Positions 16,733-25,443 are shown, numbered from the stretch's first letter. The stretch is DNA of 64,000 nucleotides from DASRIA01 sp963724065 (GCA_963724065.1 CAVRTB010000001.1:620001-684000); one strand, 5' to 3'. Notes: a model not told the origin generated them from the sequence alone. A program made the numbers and translations.

Positions 16733-18340
16733 TTAGGGGAAGAACAGCCCCGCGGCCATGAAGAGCGTGTTGTCGCCTGTGGTCTGCGCGACGCCGTCGG
16801 CACCGCCGTCGAACAGCCTGACGTCGCTGTCGCTTCCCGTCAGCTGCCAGATCGCGCGCTTCTGCTCGGTGATCGCGGTGTTACCGCCCAGCACGGCGTC
16901 GACGCTGCTGGTCAGCGAGCACGTTGCACCGACCGCCGTGTCGACTGTCGTGGTGCATGGCACGTTGAACGCGAGCGGCATGTCCTGGACCGTGGCGTTG
17001 GCCGAGAAGCCGGTCCCGGTCGGCCCGTTGTTCTTGTCGGTGATCCTGAACTGCGCGATCGCCCGGAGGTTGCCCGAGTAGTCCGCGAGGGGCCCGCCCG
17101 CGCAGCTCCCGCTCGTGCCGGCGCAGCGCACGTCCGTGACGCTGACGGTGATCCTCCCGTCGAGCTGATCTCCTGCCGTCGTCAGGCAGGGCGGTGCCTC
17201 GGTCGGCCCGCCGCCGTTGCAGAAGACGTCGATTCGAAGCGAGCCCGACGAATTGGACGCCGCGCCGTTGAAGTCCGGCGTGCCCACGGTCAGGTAAGTC
17301 GATTCCGGCGTCGGCCCGTAGCAGGAGGGCGTCGTCACAGTGCCGCGATGCGCGGTTTGCGGCGCGGTGCACTGCTTGTACGCAGGCACCAGTGGAACTC
17401 TCAGGGGCGTTGCGCCGGCCGGGCGCGCGTAGGTGTTGGCGATCGGCTGCCAGTCCGGATACTCGTCGGCCGCGGTGTTGAAGGTCGGCTGGGTGCTCGT
17501 CGTAAAGATCTCGTAGTCCCCGTCGCCGTTGTAGGCCCAGAGGAGCTGGCCGGTGTTCTGGGGATCGAAGCCGCCGGCGACGTCGTCGCCGGGGTTGCTC
17601 GTCTGCCTCACCTGGGACGAGCCGTCGGAATTCATCGTGTACAGCTCGACGTTGCCGTGACGGTTCGTGTCGAAGATGATCCGTGCCGAGTCCGGCGACC
17701 AGTCGGGACGCTGGTCGACGAAGCTGTTCACGGTGCGCGCGGTCTGGCCCGTCCCGTCGGCGTTCATCGTGAAGATCTCGAAGTCGCCGTCGCGATCGGA
17801 CTGGAACGCGATCCTGGTGCCGTCCGGCGACCAGCTCGGAAACCCCTCGGCCGCCGTGTTGGTCGTGATCCTGGCCTGGCCCGTGCCGTTCGCGTTCATC
17901 GTGTAGATCTCACCGTTGCCGTCCCGGGTGCTGACGAAGGCGATCTTGGTGGCGTCGGGCGACCAAGTGGGCTGTACGTCGTCCGCCGTGTTGGTCGTGA
18001 TCCGCACCTGGCCCGTGCCGTTCGCGTTCATCGTGTAGATCTCGTAGTTGCCGTCCCGGGTGCTCACGAAAGCGATCCTGGTGCCGTCCGGCGACCAGGC
18101 CGGCAGCAGGTCCTCGCCCGCGTTTGTCGTGAGCCGCGTGGCGCCGGTCCCGTTGACGTTCGTCGTGTAGATGTCGAAGTTGCCGCTGTCGCGGTTCGTG
18201 TGGAAGGCGATCTTGCCGTTGCCGCCCGGGAACGTGGCCTGGGCGGAGGGCGAGAACGCCAGGGCGGCGAGGAACGAGCAGGCGATCGCGGTGACGACCC
18301 AGCCCTTCGCGTGCGTCCTTGCAATCAGCCGATCCTGCAC
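16733..18340 (-). CDS. exported PD40 (TolB-like) beta-propeller protein
   Basis: About 535 residues with a signal peptide (ARTHAKGWVVTAIACSFLAALAFSPSAQA). Residues about 35-310 are tandem blades of 43 residues: FVSTRDGNYEIYTMNANGTG, then PTWSPDATKIAF, and so on. The units are so alike that the DNA repeats with a 129-bp period. The C-terminal 200 residues hold Cys pairs (CTAPQ, SCYGP, FCNGGG, PPCLTT) and an IgG-like strand pattern, ending LFMAAGLFFP. The start is probably GTG 18340, with GGGAGGG six bases upstream; ATG 18346 abuts that SD. A degraded paralogue lies at 20703-22215. Function unknown. Confidence 0.8.
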   Translation of the reverse strand: MQDRLIARTHAKGWVVTAIACSFLAALAFSPSAQATFPGGNGKIAFHTNRDSGNFDIYTTNVNGTGATRLTTNAGEDLLPAWSPDGTRIAFVSTRDGNYEIYTMNANGTGQVRITTNTADDVQPTWSPDATKIAFVSTRDGNGEIYTMNANGTGQARITTNTAAEGFPSWSPDGTRIAFQSDRDGDFEIFTMNADGTGQTARTVNSFVDQRPDWSPDSARIIFDTNRHGNVELYTMNSDGSSQVRQTSNPGDDVAGGFDPQNTGQLLWAYNGDGDYEIFTTSTQPTFNTAADEYPDWQPIANTYARPAGATPLRVPLVPAYKQCTAPQTAHRGTVTTPSCYGPTPESTYLTVGTPDFNGAASNSSGSLRIDVFCNGGGPTEAPPCLTTAGDQLDGRITVSVTDVRCAGTSGSCAGGPLADYSGNLRAIAQFRITDKNNGPTGTGFSANATVQDMPLAFNVPCTTTVDTAVGATCSLTSSVDAVLGGNTAITEQKRAIWQLTGSDSDVRLFDGGADGVAQTTGDNTLFMAAGLFFP

Positions 18341-18443
18341 CGCCATCCCTCCCGCGATCGTTGGGCGATGAACCTATCCGGCCGGCGTCGCCTCAGCAAG
18401 TCACATGCGGCACACTCCGTCGCCGCTAGCCTTGGCTGCGTCC

Positions 18444-18517
18444 GCCCCCGTAGCTCAGTCGGACAGAGCGGCTGCCTTCTAAGCAGCGGGTCGCAGGTTC
18501 GAATCCTGCCGGGGGCA
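18444..18517 (+). tRNA. tRNA-Arg (anticodon UCU)
   Basis: 74 nt from GCCCCCG to CGGGGGC plus discriminator A. TAGCTCAG D-arm, anticodon stem GCTGC/GCAGC around loop CTTCTAA (UCU), and T-arm GGTTCGAATCC. CCA not encoded. Confidence 0.93.
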
Positions 18518-18691
18518 TCCGAAAAATCCCACGTGGGTGTCTGAGCGCACCGCGGGCACGATGGAATGCGGAGATGGCTCCCGGACGGGCGAGGGTTGAC
18601 CGGAGCGGGGTCGCGATGCCGGTTGCCCAGGTGGTGAGGAGCGGCGCGCTGAATCCGATCGAACCCCTGAGCCTCTCGCGCTCGACGCGTC

Positions 18692-20422
18692 TCACCCGAA
18701 CGTGAACGCGTAACCCTCGACGCCCGCCTCGAAGCGCAGCGTCAACCGCCGGCGCTCGACGCGCGGCAGATCGACGAGCCGGTAGAGGCGCTGTCCGCGA
18801 ACGGTCACGACTCCGTCCCGGACATCACCGCCCGCCGCCGCCGATGTGATCGGGCGCCCGTCCAGCAGCACTCGCACCCGCCTCGGACGCGAGTCGCTCG
18901 TGCCCAACACCAGAAACACCCGGCGTGCGCCGAAGCGCGCCGACAGCGACGCCCCGCGTCCCGCCGTCGCCCTCTGGGCGCCGGCCGTCCAGGTCCCGCC
19001 CAGCGCGAAGCCACCATCCGGCAGGTGCTCAACGCCTGGATAGGTGTGGCGTCCGCTGACAACCCCGTCGGGCAGGAACCCCTCCGCGCGCTCGAAGCCG
19101 AGATAGGTCTCGGGTGTCGTCACCGCAGTGGAGGGAGCCTCGCCTCCCACGCGCGTGCGCCGGCCCAATCGCTCGTTCCCCGCCTCCGCGAGCAGCGAGC
19201 GGATCGCACCCTCGGTCTCGCCGTACTTCCCTTCACCGAAGTGGACGTATCGCACGCGGCCCCGCGCGTCGACCAGGTACTTCGCCGGCCAGTACTGGTT
19301 GCCCCACGCCTTCCAGGTCCCGTAGTCGTTGTCCTGCGCGACGGGGTAGCCGAGGTTGCTCTGGCTGATCGCGCGCTGGACGTTGCCGGCGTCCTTCTCG
19401 AAGTCGAACTCGGGCGTGTGGACCCCCACGACGGTCAGGCCGCGGCGCGCGTAGCGCTCGTCCCAAGCGCGCAGGTGTGGCAGCGTGCGGATGCAGTTGA
19501 TGCACGTGTACGTCCAGAAGTCGATCAGCACGACCCGGCCGCGCAGCCCGCGCATCGTGAGGCGACGCTTCCCGTCCGTGTTGAACCATTGCTGCGTGTC
19601 GGCGAACTCGGGGGCCGTGCCGAGCACGGGCAGCGCCGACCGCGGTGCCGGCCCCCCGGTCGAGGGGAAGCGCGACTCGCCGCGCAGGTCCTCGAGCCGG
19701 TTGGCGACCGCATCCGACTCCTCGAGGGCTTGGGTGGGGTTGACGAGGAAGTCGGGGAAGCGATCCGCGAGCGCCGTCTGGAAGCGCACGTCGAGCTCGC
19801 CCGCCATCGCGATCGCGGTGACGATCATCACCGCGCCCACGGCGCGCTGCAGCACCGGCCCGCGCCCGGCCGCACGGATCCGCTCGACGGTGCGCCGGCC
19901 GCCGAGCGCGAGCGCCAGCAGCACCGCGGCCGAGCCCGCGCTGAACGAGAACGCGATCGCGAGGATCTCGAGTGAGCTGCCCGTCGTGGCGCTCACCGAG
20001 ACGACCGCCGCGAGGATCGGTCCGGCACACGGCGCGTACAAGAATCCGAGCGCACCCCCGACCGCGATCCCCGACCAGAATCCGTCACCGCGCGTACGCG
20101 GCCCGAAACGCGCGAGCCGGTAGAGCGGCGCCTGCACGCGCGCGGCCAGTCGCGGCCACAGCAGCATCACGCCGAAGCCGATCAGCACCGCGACCGCGAG
20201 CGAGCGCGCCGTCCCGTCAGCGACGCCGACGCCGTCGATCACCGACGCAAGGCCGGCGATCGTGACCGTGAAGGTGAGCATCAGCCCGAGCGCAATGCCG
20301 ACCGGTCGCCTGCGCCCGCCGACCGCGCTGGCCGACAGCAGGGCCGGCAACACCGGCAGCACGCATGGCGTGATCGCAGTCGCGGCGCCGACCAGCAAGG
20401 CGAAGCCCATCAACACGAGCAT
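18692..20422 (-). CDS. DipZ-like CcdA-thioredoxin fusion
   Basis: 576 residues in three parts. About 1-215 is a CcdA/DsbD-type membrane domain of six or more helices, with redox cysteines in AITPCVLPVLP and LYAPCAGPIL. About 270-400 is an exported thioredoxin/TlpA-like domain with the CxxC motif WTYTCINCIRTLP and VGVHTPEFDFEKD. About 430-576 is a beta-rich domain (YLGFERAEGF onward) as in mycobacterial DipZ. It passes reducing power from cytosolic thioredoxin across the membrane to extracytoplasmic thiols. The gene ends 175 bp from tRNA-Arg, in a gap where I see no gene. Confidence 0.88.
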   Translation of the reverse strand: MLVLMGFALLVGAATAITPCVLPVLPALLSASAVGGRRRPVGIALGLMLTFTVTIAGLASVIDGVGVADGTARSLAVAVLIGFGVMLLWPRLAARVQAPLYRLARFGPRTRGDGFWSGIAVGGALGFLYAPCAGPILAAVVSVSATTGSSLEILAIAFSFSAGSAAVLLALALGGRRTVERIRAAGRGPVLQRAVGAVMIVTAIAMAGELDVRFQTALADRFPDFLVNPTQALEESDAVANRLEDLRGESRFPSTGGPAPRSALPVLGTAPEFADTQQWFNTDGKRRLTMRGLRGRVVLIDFWTYTCINCIRTLPHLRAWDERYARRGLTVVGVHTPEFDFEKDAGNVQRAISQSNLGYPVAQDNDYGTWKAWGNQYWPAKYLVDARGRVRYVHFGEGKYGETEGAIRSLLAEAGNERLGRRTRVGGEAPSTAVTTPETYLGFERAEGFLPDGVVSGRHTYPGVEHLPDGGFALGGTWTAGAQRATAGRGASLSARFGARRVFLVLGTSDSRPRRVRVLLDGRPITSAAAGGDVRDGVVTVRGQRLYRLVDLPRVERRRLTLRFEAGVEGYAFTFG

Positions 20423-20520
20423 TTCCCGAATATGGTCGCCGGTCCGCCTTGCAGGACCATTACGGTCGGTCAGGCCGAAAAGTGCGCTGCTAGATTCCTG
20501 TCACGGTCGACCGGCCGCGT

Positions 20521-20594
20521 GGTGGGCGTAGCTCAGTTGGTAGAGCTCCTGGTTGTGGTCCAGGCGGTCGCGGGTTCGAGTCCCGTCGCTCACC
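20521..20594 (+). tRNA. tRNA-His (anticodon GUG), integration target
   Basis: Acceptor GTGGGCG pairs with CGCTCAC, and the extra G at 20521 can pair with C73 as expected for tRNA-His. Anticodon stem CCTGG/CCAGG around TTGTGGT gives GUG; T-arm GGGTTCGAGTCCC. Its sequence from the anticodon stem to the 3' end recurs at 30878 and in part at 31722, marking it as the attachment site. Confidence 0.93.
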
Positions 20595-20600
20595 CCTCGG
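20551..20600. repeat. attL core: 3' half of tRNA-His
   Basis: Identical to 30878-30925 over 48 bp, and to 31722-31767 over 46 bp (from 20555 to 20600). It starts in the anticodon stem and continues just past the tRNA 3' end into CCCCTC. Such anticodon-to-end cores are normal for tyrosine integrases. Confidence 0.92.
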
Positions 20601-20655
20601 GAAGCCCTGCTCCGGCGGGGTTTCCGTCGCAGAGGCGACCTGCGACTCACCGGCT

Positions 20656-20676
20656 GGGGTACTACGTGGGGTACTA
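20656..20676. repeat. left arm-type site pair, GGGGTACTA x2
   Basis: Two copies of GGGGTACTA start at 20656 and 20668, 12 bp apart, 58 bp inside attL. The same pair with the same spacing occurs just inside attR. Direct repeats placed like this are typical arm-binding sites for a tyrosine integrase N-terminal domain. Confidence 0.6.
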
Positions 20677-20702
20677 AAGTTTACGGCGGCCGCGCAAAAA
20701 CG

Positions 20703-22215
20703 CTACGGAACGAACAACCCCTGCGTCGCGAACAGCGTGTCGCCCGTCGGGGTGCCGGCGTCGCCGTCAGGCCCACCGTCGTAGACCTCGACACGGCCGA
20801 GCTGCCAGATGGCACGGCGACCTTCCTTGACGGTGCCGGGTGCGAGCGCGTCGGCGGTCGTGGTGGCGGTGCACGCGGAGCCCTCCTGCGGATCGGCAAC
20901 GGGCGTGCACGGGGCGATCACTTCGAGCGGGATCGAGGTCGTAGTGCCTGCGCCCGGGCCGCCGGGGTGCGGCGTGTTGTCCTTGTCGGTGATCTGGAGC
21001 GTGATGCGCGCGCGCAGTTCGCCGGTGTAGTCGGCGAGCGCGTTCGTGAAGACGTCGTCCATGAAGAAAGTGATGTTCACGTCGGCGTCGTCCAGGCCGC
21101 CGGGGACGCCGACTTGTGTGGCGAGCTTCAGGTCGCCCTCGTTTCGGGCGGGCAGTCCGTTCGCGTCGCCCGTTCCGACCGTCAGGTGGGCGGATGTCTG
21201 CTGCGGGCTGGCACACGACGGGAACGCGAGCGGCGGTCCGTGGGTGCGGTTCGGGGCGGTGCAGGCCTCATAGGCAGTAGTGAGCGATGCGCGGAAGGGC
21301 GTTGCGCCCTTGGGGCGGGGGTAGCGTTGATGGGGATCGGTTGCCAGTCGGGCCAGTTACCGGTCGTCACGTCTACCGCCCCGGTCCCGTCCGCGTTCAC
21401 GGTCCAGACGTGGCCGTTGCCGGAGGGCGTTCCGGTGGTGAAGGCGAACCTCCGGCCGTCGGGTGACCATGCGGGCGCGTCACCGAAGTGAACGAACTGC
21501 CGGTCGGTGCCGTCGAGCTTGACCGTCGTGATGCCGCCGGGTGGACAGCTTGGGCCGGGCGTGCACGTGCCATCGTGTGCAAAGGCGATCCGCTGCGCGT
21601 CGGGCGACCAGTTCGGGTACGAGTTGAACTCGCCGCTCACCAAGCCGCACGTGAGGTTGTCGACGGACTGGCCTCCACTGCGTCCATCACATAGACGTCC
21701 ACGATGCACTCCGGTGGCGGCCCATCGTCGGTGAACGCGATCTTGCTGCCGTCAGGGGACCACTCGGGATCGGCCGGCGCCTCGCCCCCATTCAGGGCGG
21801 TCTTGCCTGTCCCGTCGACGTTGATCTTGAAGACGATTCCAGCGCCCTGGTAGGCGATCTGGGTGCCGTCCGGGGACCAGGACGGATCATCGCCACCGGA
21901 CGTGTTGGGAACCGGCGTCGCGCCGGTCCCGTCCGCGTTCATCACGAACACCTGCCGGTTGAAGCCGGGGCCGATGACCCGATCGAACGCGATCTTCGTC
22001 CCATCGGGTGACCACGCCGGGTTGTTCTCGGCAACGGCGGTGTTCGTGAGGTTCACCTGCGCCGTGCCGTCCGGGTTCATCGTCCAGATGTCGTCGCCGC
22101 GCTGGAACGCGATCTTGCCGTTCTGGCCGGGAAAGGCGGCTTGTGCTGGCGAAGACAAGCCTGCTGTTAGCAGCGCAATAACGCTGGTCACGACGATCCA
22201 CGAGCGGCCCCGCAT
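20703..22215 (-). pseudogene. frameshifted PD40 propeller gene, paralogue of 16733-18340
   Basis: Starts at ATG 22215 with GGAGGGG seven bases upstream, and opens with a signal peptide (VVTSVIALLTAGLSSPAQAAFPGQNGKIAFQ). Blades such as PAWSPDGTKIAF and PSWSPDGTQIAY follow. The frame is lost near 21680, after VYVMDA, and continues in a second frame (NSYPNWSPDAQRIAF). It is lost again near 21320, where WQPIPINA passes into YPRPKGATPFRASL in a third frame, which runs to the stop at 20703 (ending LFATQGLFVP). Each break is fixed by one small indel. The end and the C-terminal domain match the intact paralogue. It sits just inside attL, so it may be cargo or captured host DNA. Confidence 0.75.
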
Positions 22216-22236
22216 TGACTTCCCCTCCGATTGCTT

Positions 22237-22253
22237 GGCGCTAGCTTAGCGCC
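22237..22253. promoter_or_regulatory. palindrome GGCGCTA-GCT-TAGCGCC
   Basis: Perfect seven-base arms with a three-base centre, 21 bp upstream of the PD40 pseudogene start. The half-site TTAGCGCC recurs several times in the candidate origin at 24822-25047, suggesting one element-encoded protein binds both places. Confidence 0.45.
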
Positions 22254-22298
22254 GTCAGAGCCAGCCGAGTAGCTGCAACGGCTCGCTGCTGCACTCGC

Positions 22299-22427
22299 TC
22301 AACGAACCGCCGTGGCGTGACCGGGCTGACCCTCGACCCGCTCGACCAGGCCGTCGCCTTCGGCCTCGCGCATGATCCCCCGCCGCCGGCTGTAAGAGTA
22401 GCGGCACACCTCGGCGGCGGCCAGCAT
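22299..22427 (-). CDS. possible 42-aa winged-helix-like remnant
   Basis: An open frame MLAAAEVCRYSYSRR.. to ..VERVEGQPGHATAVR that looks like the recognition half of a small winged-helix protein (AEVCRYSYSRRRGIMREAEG, then DGLVERV). No convincing Shine-Dalgarno is visible. It could be a real short gene, or the tail of a larger gene broken by the frameshifts common in this element. Confidence 0.25.
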   Translation of the reverse strand: MLAAAEVCRYSYSRRRGIMREAEGDGLVERVEGQPGHATAVR

Positions 22428-22456
22428 CGGGGGAGGGTCGATCCGGGCGGCGGCGC

Positions 22457-23015
22457 TCAGCTCGCCGGCTTGCCCTGAGTGGTGGGCGGTAGGTACCCGC
22501 GTTCGCGGGCGTCGTGGATCATCTTGGCCGCGTACTTGCGCGAGCAACCTACCTCGCGCGCGGTGTCGGCGGTCGGGGAGTTACTGCTGCGCTTCCGGTG
22601 CTTGCGGTACACCGCCGCGAACCGGGCGCACTTGCTGTCGTCGCGTCGGCGACCACGCCGACCGGACCGTTAGGCGCTCGACCCGAAACCCATACCGGGC
22701 GAGCAGCTCGGCGTCTTGAGCATTCGTGGTTCCGGCCAACTCGGCGAAGTCCCGCCGCACCGCCGACCAACTCACCACCTCGCGGCGCACGGCATCGGGC
22801 AAGGGTCGTCCGGTCGAACGCTTGTGGGTGACCGTGAACACCCCGACGCCAGCGTCGCCGTCGTCCAGCGGCACGATCTCATAACGCGCGACGAACCCGT
22901 CGCCCACGTTCCGGTAGAGCTGCACCCGTCGAACGACGCGACCGTTCTTGCTAATCGCCGGCAGCTCTAGGCGCGGGAGCTTGTGCAGGCGCGCCGCGCG
23001 CCGCCGATCCAGCAT
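22457..23015 (-). pseudogene. frameshifted element gene with C-terminal HTH-like end
   Basis: ATG 23015 begins MLDRRRAARLHKLPRLELPA and runs through QLYRNVGDGFVARYEIVPLD to LTVRSAWSPTRR. At about 22640-22650, in a GACGAC-rich stretch, the sensible frame changes by one base and continues DDSKCARFAAVYRKHRKRSS, then DTAREVGCSRKYAAKMIHDARERGYLPP, ending GKPAS at 22457. That last part matches the general pattern seen in actinobacterial integrative-element proteins (YR..., PT..VA..., VSR..AA..I..ARERG). I read it as one gene of about 185 codons with a single indel. Divergent from the XRE gene across a palindromic operator. Function unknown, probably DNA-binding. Confidence 0.55.
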
Positions 23016-23018
23016 CTC

Positions 23019-23057
23019 ACTTCTACCGATTACCTCGATGACGCTGACGGTAGAAGT
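23019..23057. promoter_or_regulatory. inverted-repeat operator before XRE gene
   Basis: Perfect ten-base arms ACTTCTACCG (23019) and CGGTAGAAGT (23048) with a 19-bp centre, lying in the 72-bp divergent spacer. The adjacent gene encodes an XRE regulator, so autoregulation and control of the leftward gene is likely. Confidence 0.6.
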
Positions 23058-23087
23058 TGGACCGGCTGGAACCCTGCGGGCGCACCT

Positions 23088-23387
23088 ATGGAACGCGACC
23101 CACTATCGCACGCGCTCGCCGGAGCCGCCCCGCGTCGGCGGCTGCCGGACCTGGAAATGCGACGGCTCCTGCGCCAAACCTGCGGGCTGTCTCAGCGGCA
23201 GCTTGCCGATGCGGTGGGCGTCACGCGGGCGAGCGTCGCCCGCTACGAGCTAGGTCTGCGAACGCCGCGTGGTGACGAGCTGGCGCGCTATGTGGACGCG
23301 CTGGATCGTCTGGCCGCCGAGGTCGCGGAGGCCATGAACGGAAACGGCCCGGTCGGAAACCGGGCCGCAGAACAGGAACAGGAATGA
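23088..23387 (+). CDS. XRE/Cro-C1-family regulator
   Basis: 99 residues starting MERDPLSHALAG. A classical five-helix XRE domain covers about 22-78: LRQTCGLSQRQLADAVGVTR, then ASVARYELGLRTPRGDELARYVDALDRL. The start is ATG 23088, though the ribosome site is weak. Its stop overlaps the next start as ATGA, so it heads a coupled run into the zinc protein and RepA-like gene. Most likely the element's master repressor. Confidence 0.85.
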   Translation: MERDPLSHALAGAAPRRRLPDLEMRRLLRQTCGLSQRQLADAVGVTRASVARYELGLRTPRGDELARYVDALDRLAAEVAEAMNGNGPVGNRAAEQEQE

Positions 23388-23698
23388 CCGTACAGGCGAG
23401 GGCTGACGACACCCCTTCATTCGAGCGGCCTTTCGACCGGTTTCTGCTCGCGCTCCGTCTGTGTGCGTTCGAGTGCCGAGCTACGCCGGAGCCACCCGCC
23501 GACGTTCACGAGCGCGCATACGCGGCGTGTCCGTCGTGTCGCGTCGAGGGCTGCCTTGCGCTGGAAGTTGTGGAGCGTCTGCCGGGCGGCGAGGTCGAGC
23601 TTGGCTGTTTGAGCGGTTGCAACGACGCAAGCGTGCGGCGCGCACTCGTGCGGCTGCTGTGTATCACGGCTGTCGAGCATCTAGAGATCGCCGCGTGA
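23384..23698 (+). CDS. small cysteine-rich (CHC2-like zinc) protein
   Basis: 104 residues. After a variable N-terminus there is CPSC at 49-52, GC at 57, then a strand LALEVVERLPGGEVEL and GCLSGC at 74-79, followed by a helix ASVRRALVRLLCI. That order (CxxC, short beta hairpin, CxxxC, helix) resembles the zinc module that precedes primase/helicase genes in integrative elements. ATGA overlap with the XRE gene and GTGA overlap with the RepA-like gene indicate translational coupling and a replication role (inference). Confidence 0.6.
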   Translation: MTVQARADDTPSFERPFDRFLLALRLCAFECRATPEPPADVHERAYAACPSCRVEGCLALEVVERLPGGEVELGCLSGCNDASVRRALVRLLCITAVEHLEIAA

Positions 23699-24825
23699 GC
23701 GGCATGCCGACGCCGGAGGTACTGGGAGCTTTCGCTGCCGAGGCCGTCGCGGCGGAGTGGCACGCGGACGAGCGGAACCCGACTCCCGCAGAGTGGTCCG
23801 AGCGCCGCCCGCTCGACCTTGCCGTTGAGCGTGACCCCGAGCCACCCGACTACCTGGTCGATGGACGCATCGAGCGCGGCACCATCACGGCGCTTACGGG
23901 CGATACCGGCACGGCCAAGTCCTTCCACGCACTCGACCTTGCGGTGCGAACCGTGACAGGAGCCGACGAGTGGCTCGGGAGCGCGCTGCACGCGCGCCAC
24001 GGCAGCGTCGTCTACATAGACGAAGAGAACCCGGTGCGGCTCGTGCGCGCCCGTGTGCGTGCGCTGGGGTTGACGGTCGAGGTCCAACACCACCTGCGCT
24101 ACTACAGCCGCTTAGGCGTCCAGCTCGGGGCTGAGGGCGCGGACTGGACGGAGTGGCTGCATTACGAGCTTGAGCGCGCACCTGCCGACCTCGTGGTGAT
24201 CGACACCGGAGCTGCTGCGACTGCGCCGGAGGTCAACGACAACGACCAGGTCGTCGCGCTTTACGCGCAGCACCTTCGCCCCATCGCCGCGACCGGCGTG
24301 CCGGTCGTCCTGCTGCTGCACGAGCGCAAGCCGCATCCGGGTACACGCACGAACCGCTCAATGGCGACGATGGGCGCGCGCTCGTGGATTGCGCAGGCCG
24401 ACGCGCAGCTCGTGTTGTCGGTGCGCGGGCGCGGAGTCGAGACACCCACCGAGGGCGAGGGCTTCGCCTACGAAAAGCGATTCCAGCTTGAGGTCGGCAA
24501 GCTGCGCGACGGCGCGGCCGAGCAGACGGAGGTCACCTGCATTCGCTCGCAGCTCGATGCGCGGCGCGTGCTGCTGTCGGCCGAGGTCGTCAACGAGGGC
24601 GAGGCGAGCGCGGACGACGCGAAGGTCGAGGCGCTCCAACAGGAAGTGACCGAGCTGCTGGTCGAGGCTGGCGAGCCGCAGCGCAAGGTGGAGCTGGCCG
24701 AGGCGTTGGGCGTCGAGCGCGGCGACCGCACGTTCACGCGTGCGCTTGAGGTCGGCATCGAGGGCGGCGCGTTCGAGCGCGTGAAGCGCGGCGTCTACCA
24801 GCTCACGGAGGCCGCAGATGCTTAG
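23695..24825 (+). CDS. RepA-like AAA ATPase/helicase of the element
   Basis: 376 residues from GTG 23695. The ATPase core is RecA/DnaB-like: Walker A GDTGTAKSF at 69-77 (Ala in place of the last Gly, as in several RepA/AAA_25 proteins), VVYIDEENP near 106, Walker B ADLVVIDTGAAA near 165-174, and sensor region VVLLLHERKPHPGTRTNRSM. Residues about 320-376 look like a winged helix (AEALGVERGDRTFTRALEVG). It should load or unwind at the element origin. The candidate origin palindrome begins inside its last codons and continues immediately downstream. Confidence 0.8.
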   Translation: MSGMPTPEVLGAFAAEAVAAEWHADERNPTPAEWSERRPLDLAVERDPEPPDYLVDGRIERGTITALTGDTGTAKSFHALDLAVRTVTGADEWLGSALHARHGSVVYIDEENPVRLVRARVRALGLTVEVQHHLRYYSRLGVQLGAEGADWTEWLHYELERAPADLVVIDTGAAATAPEVNDNDQVVALYAQHLRPIAATGVPVVLLLHERKPHPGTRTNRSMATMGARSWIAQADAQLVLSVRGRGVETPTEGEGFAYEKRFQLEVGKLRDGAAEQTEVTCIRSQLDARRVLLSAEVVNEGEASADDAKVEALQQEVTELLVEAGEPQRKVELAEALGVERGDRTFTRALEVGIEGGAFERVKRGVYQLTEAADA

Positions 24826-25047
24826 CGCCAAGCGAAGCGCCACCTATATAGCTATGGCGCTTGGCGCTAACTCCGCTCGGGAGTGGTGCTTTGCGCAGCC
24901 TTCACGCCAGGTTCGCGCCAACGGGTCGGCAGCCGACGAGCGGCGCGCTGTAGTGCGCGCGCCGCGCCGTCGCTGGCCTCCCGCAACCCGTCACCGCGCT
25001 GTCGCTAAGTCCTTAGCGCCACGTTCGCGCCACGTTAGCGCCACGTT
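24822..25047. other. candidate replication origin (palindrome plus iterons)
   Basis: No gene fits here. At 24822-24870 a large inverted repeat has left arm TTAGCGCCAAGC-GAA-GCGCCA and right arm TGGCGCTTGGCGCTAA, around the AT-rich centre CCTATATAGCTA. At 25004-25017 GCTAAG-TC-CTTAGC is another palindrome. At 25015-25047 three 11-bp units, (A/C)GCGCCACGTT, stand in tandem. The TTAGCGCC half-site is shared by all of these. Location directly after the RepA-like gene supports an origin; an alternative is a regulatory region for the xis gene. Confidence 0.55.
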
Positions 25048-25152
25048 TTGCGGACCCGCCACCGGCCCGACGCCTACGGGCCGGTTTCGCGGCCGTCGCG
25101 ACACCCGCCTCCGTACCTTCCGTACCAGCCGAACGATGCGCACGAGGCCGGC

Positions 25153-25395
25153 GTGAGCGCGCAGCTCCTCACTGCCGAGGACGTGGCCGCGCTGCTCGCC
25201 GTACCCGTGAGCTGGGTGTACGCGGAGACGCGCGCCGGCCGCTTACCGCACGTCCCGCTGGGGCGCTACCGCCGCTACAGGCACGAGGCAATCGAGGCGT
25301 GGGTCACGGACCGCGAGCGTGGGCCGACTGCGCCGCCGACGCGCTACCGAAAGCACGCGCCTGGCAGCGGACCAGGAGGTCGGGGCGATGAGTAG
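25153..25395 (+). CDS. excisionase-like MerR/AlpA HTH protein
   Basis: 80 residues from a GTG start. LTAEDVAALLAVPVSWVYAE, then TRAGRLPHVPLGRYRRYRHEAIEAWV is the standard HTH_17 (helix-turn-helix, excisionase/AlpA) fold, with the RYRRYR wing. The C-terminus is basic and glycine-rich. In a tRNA-integrated element this is the expected recombination directionality factor. It is well separated from the integrase gene (3.9 kb), unlike many actinobacterial elements where they are adjacent. Confidence 0.75.
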   Translation: MSAQLLTAEDVAALLAVPVSWVYAETRAGRLPHVPLGRYRRYRHEAIEAWVTDRERGPTAPPTRYRKHAPGSGPGGRGDE

Positions 25396-25443
25396 GCACT
25401 GTAGGGCTGCTGTAGAGCCGAGACGCGGCACACCTGCGCCGCT

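Noticed and set aside
18530..18540. Palindrome CCCACGTGGG after tRNA-Arg
   Set aside because: Ten bases with no loop or T-run is too little to call a terminator or operator.
20599..20625. Stem-loop GGAAGCCC / GGGTTTCC after tRNA-His
   Set aside because: No T-run follows and the left arm overlaps the att core; a terminator is possible but not shown.
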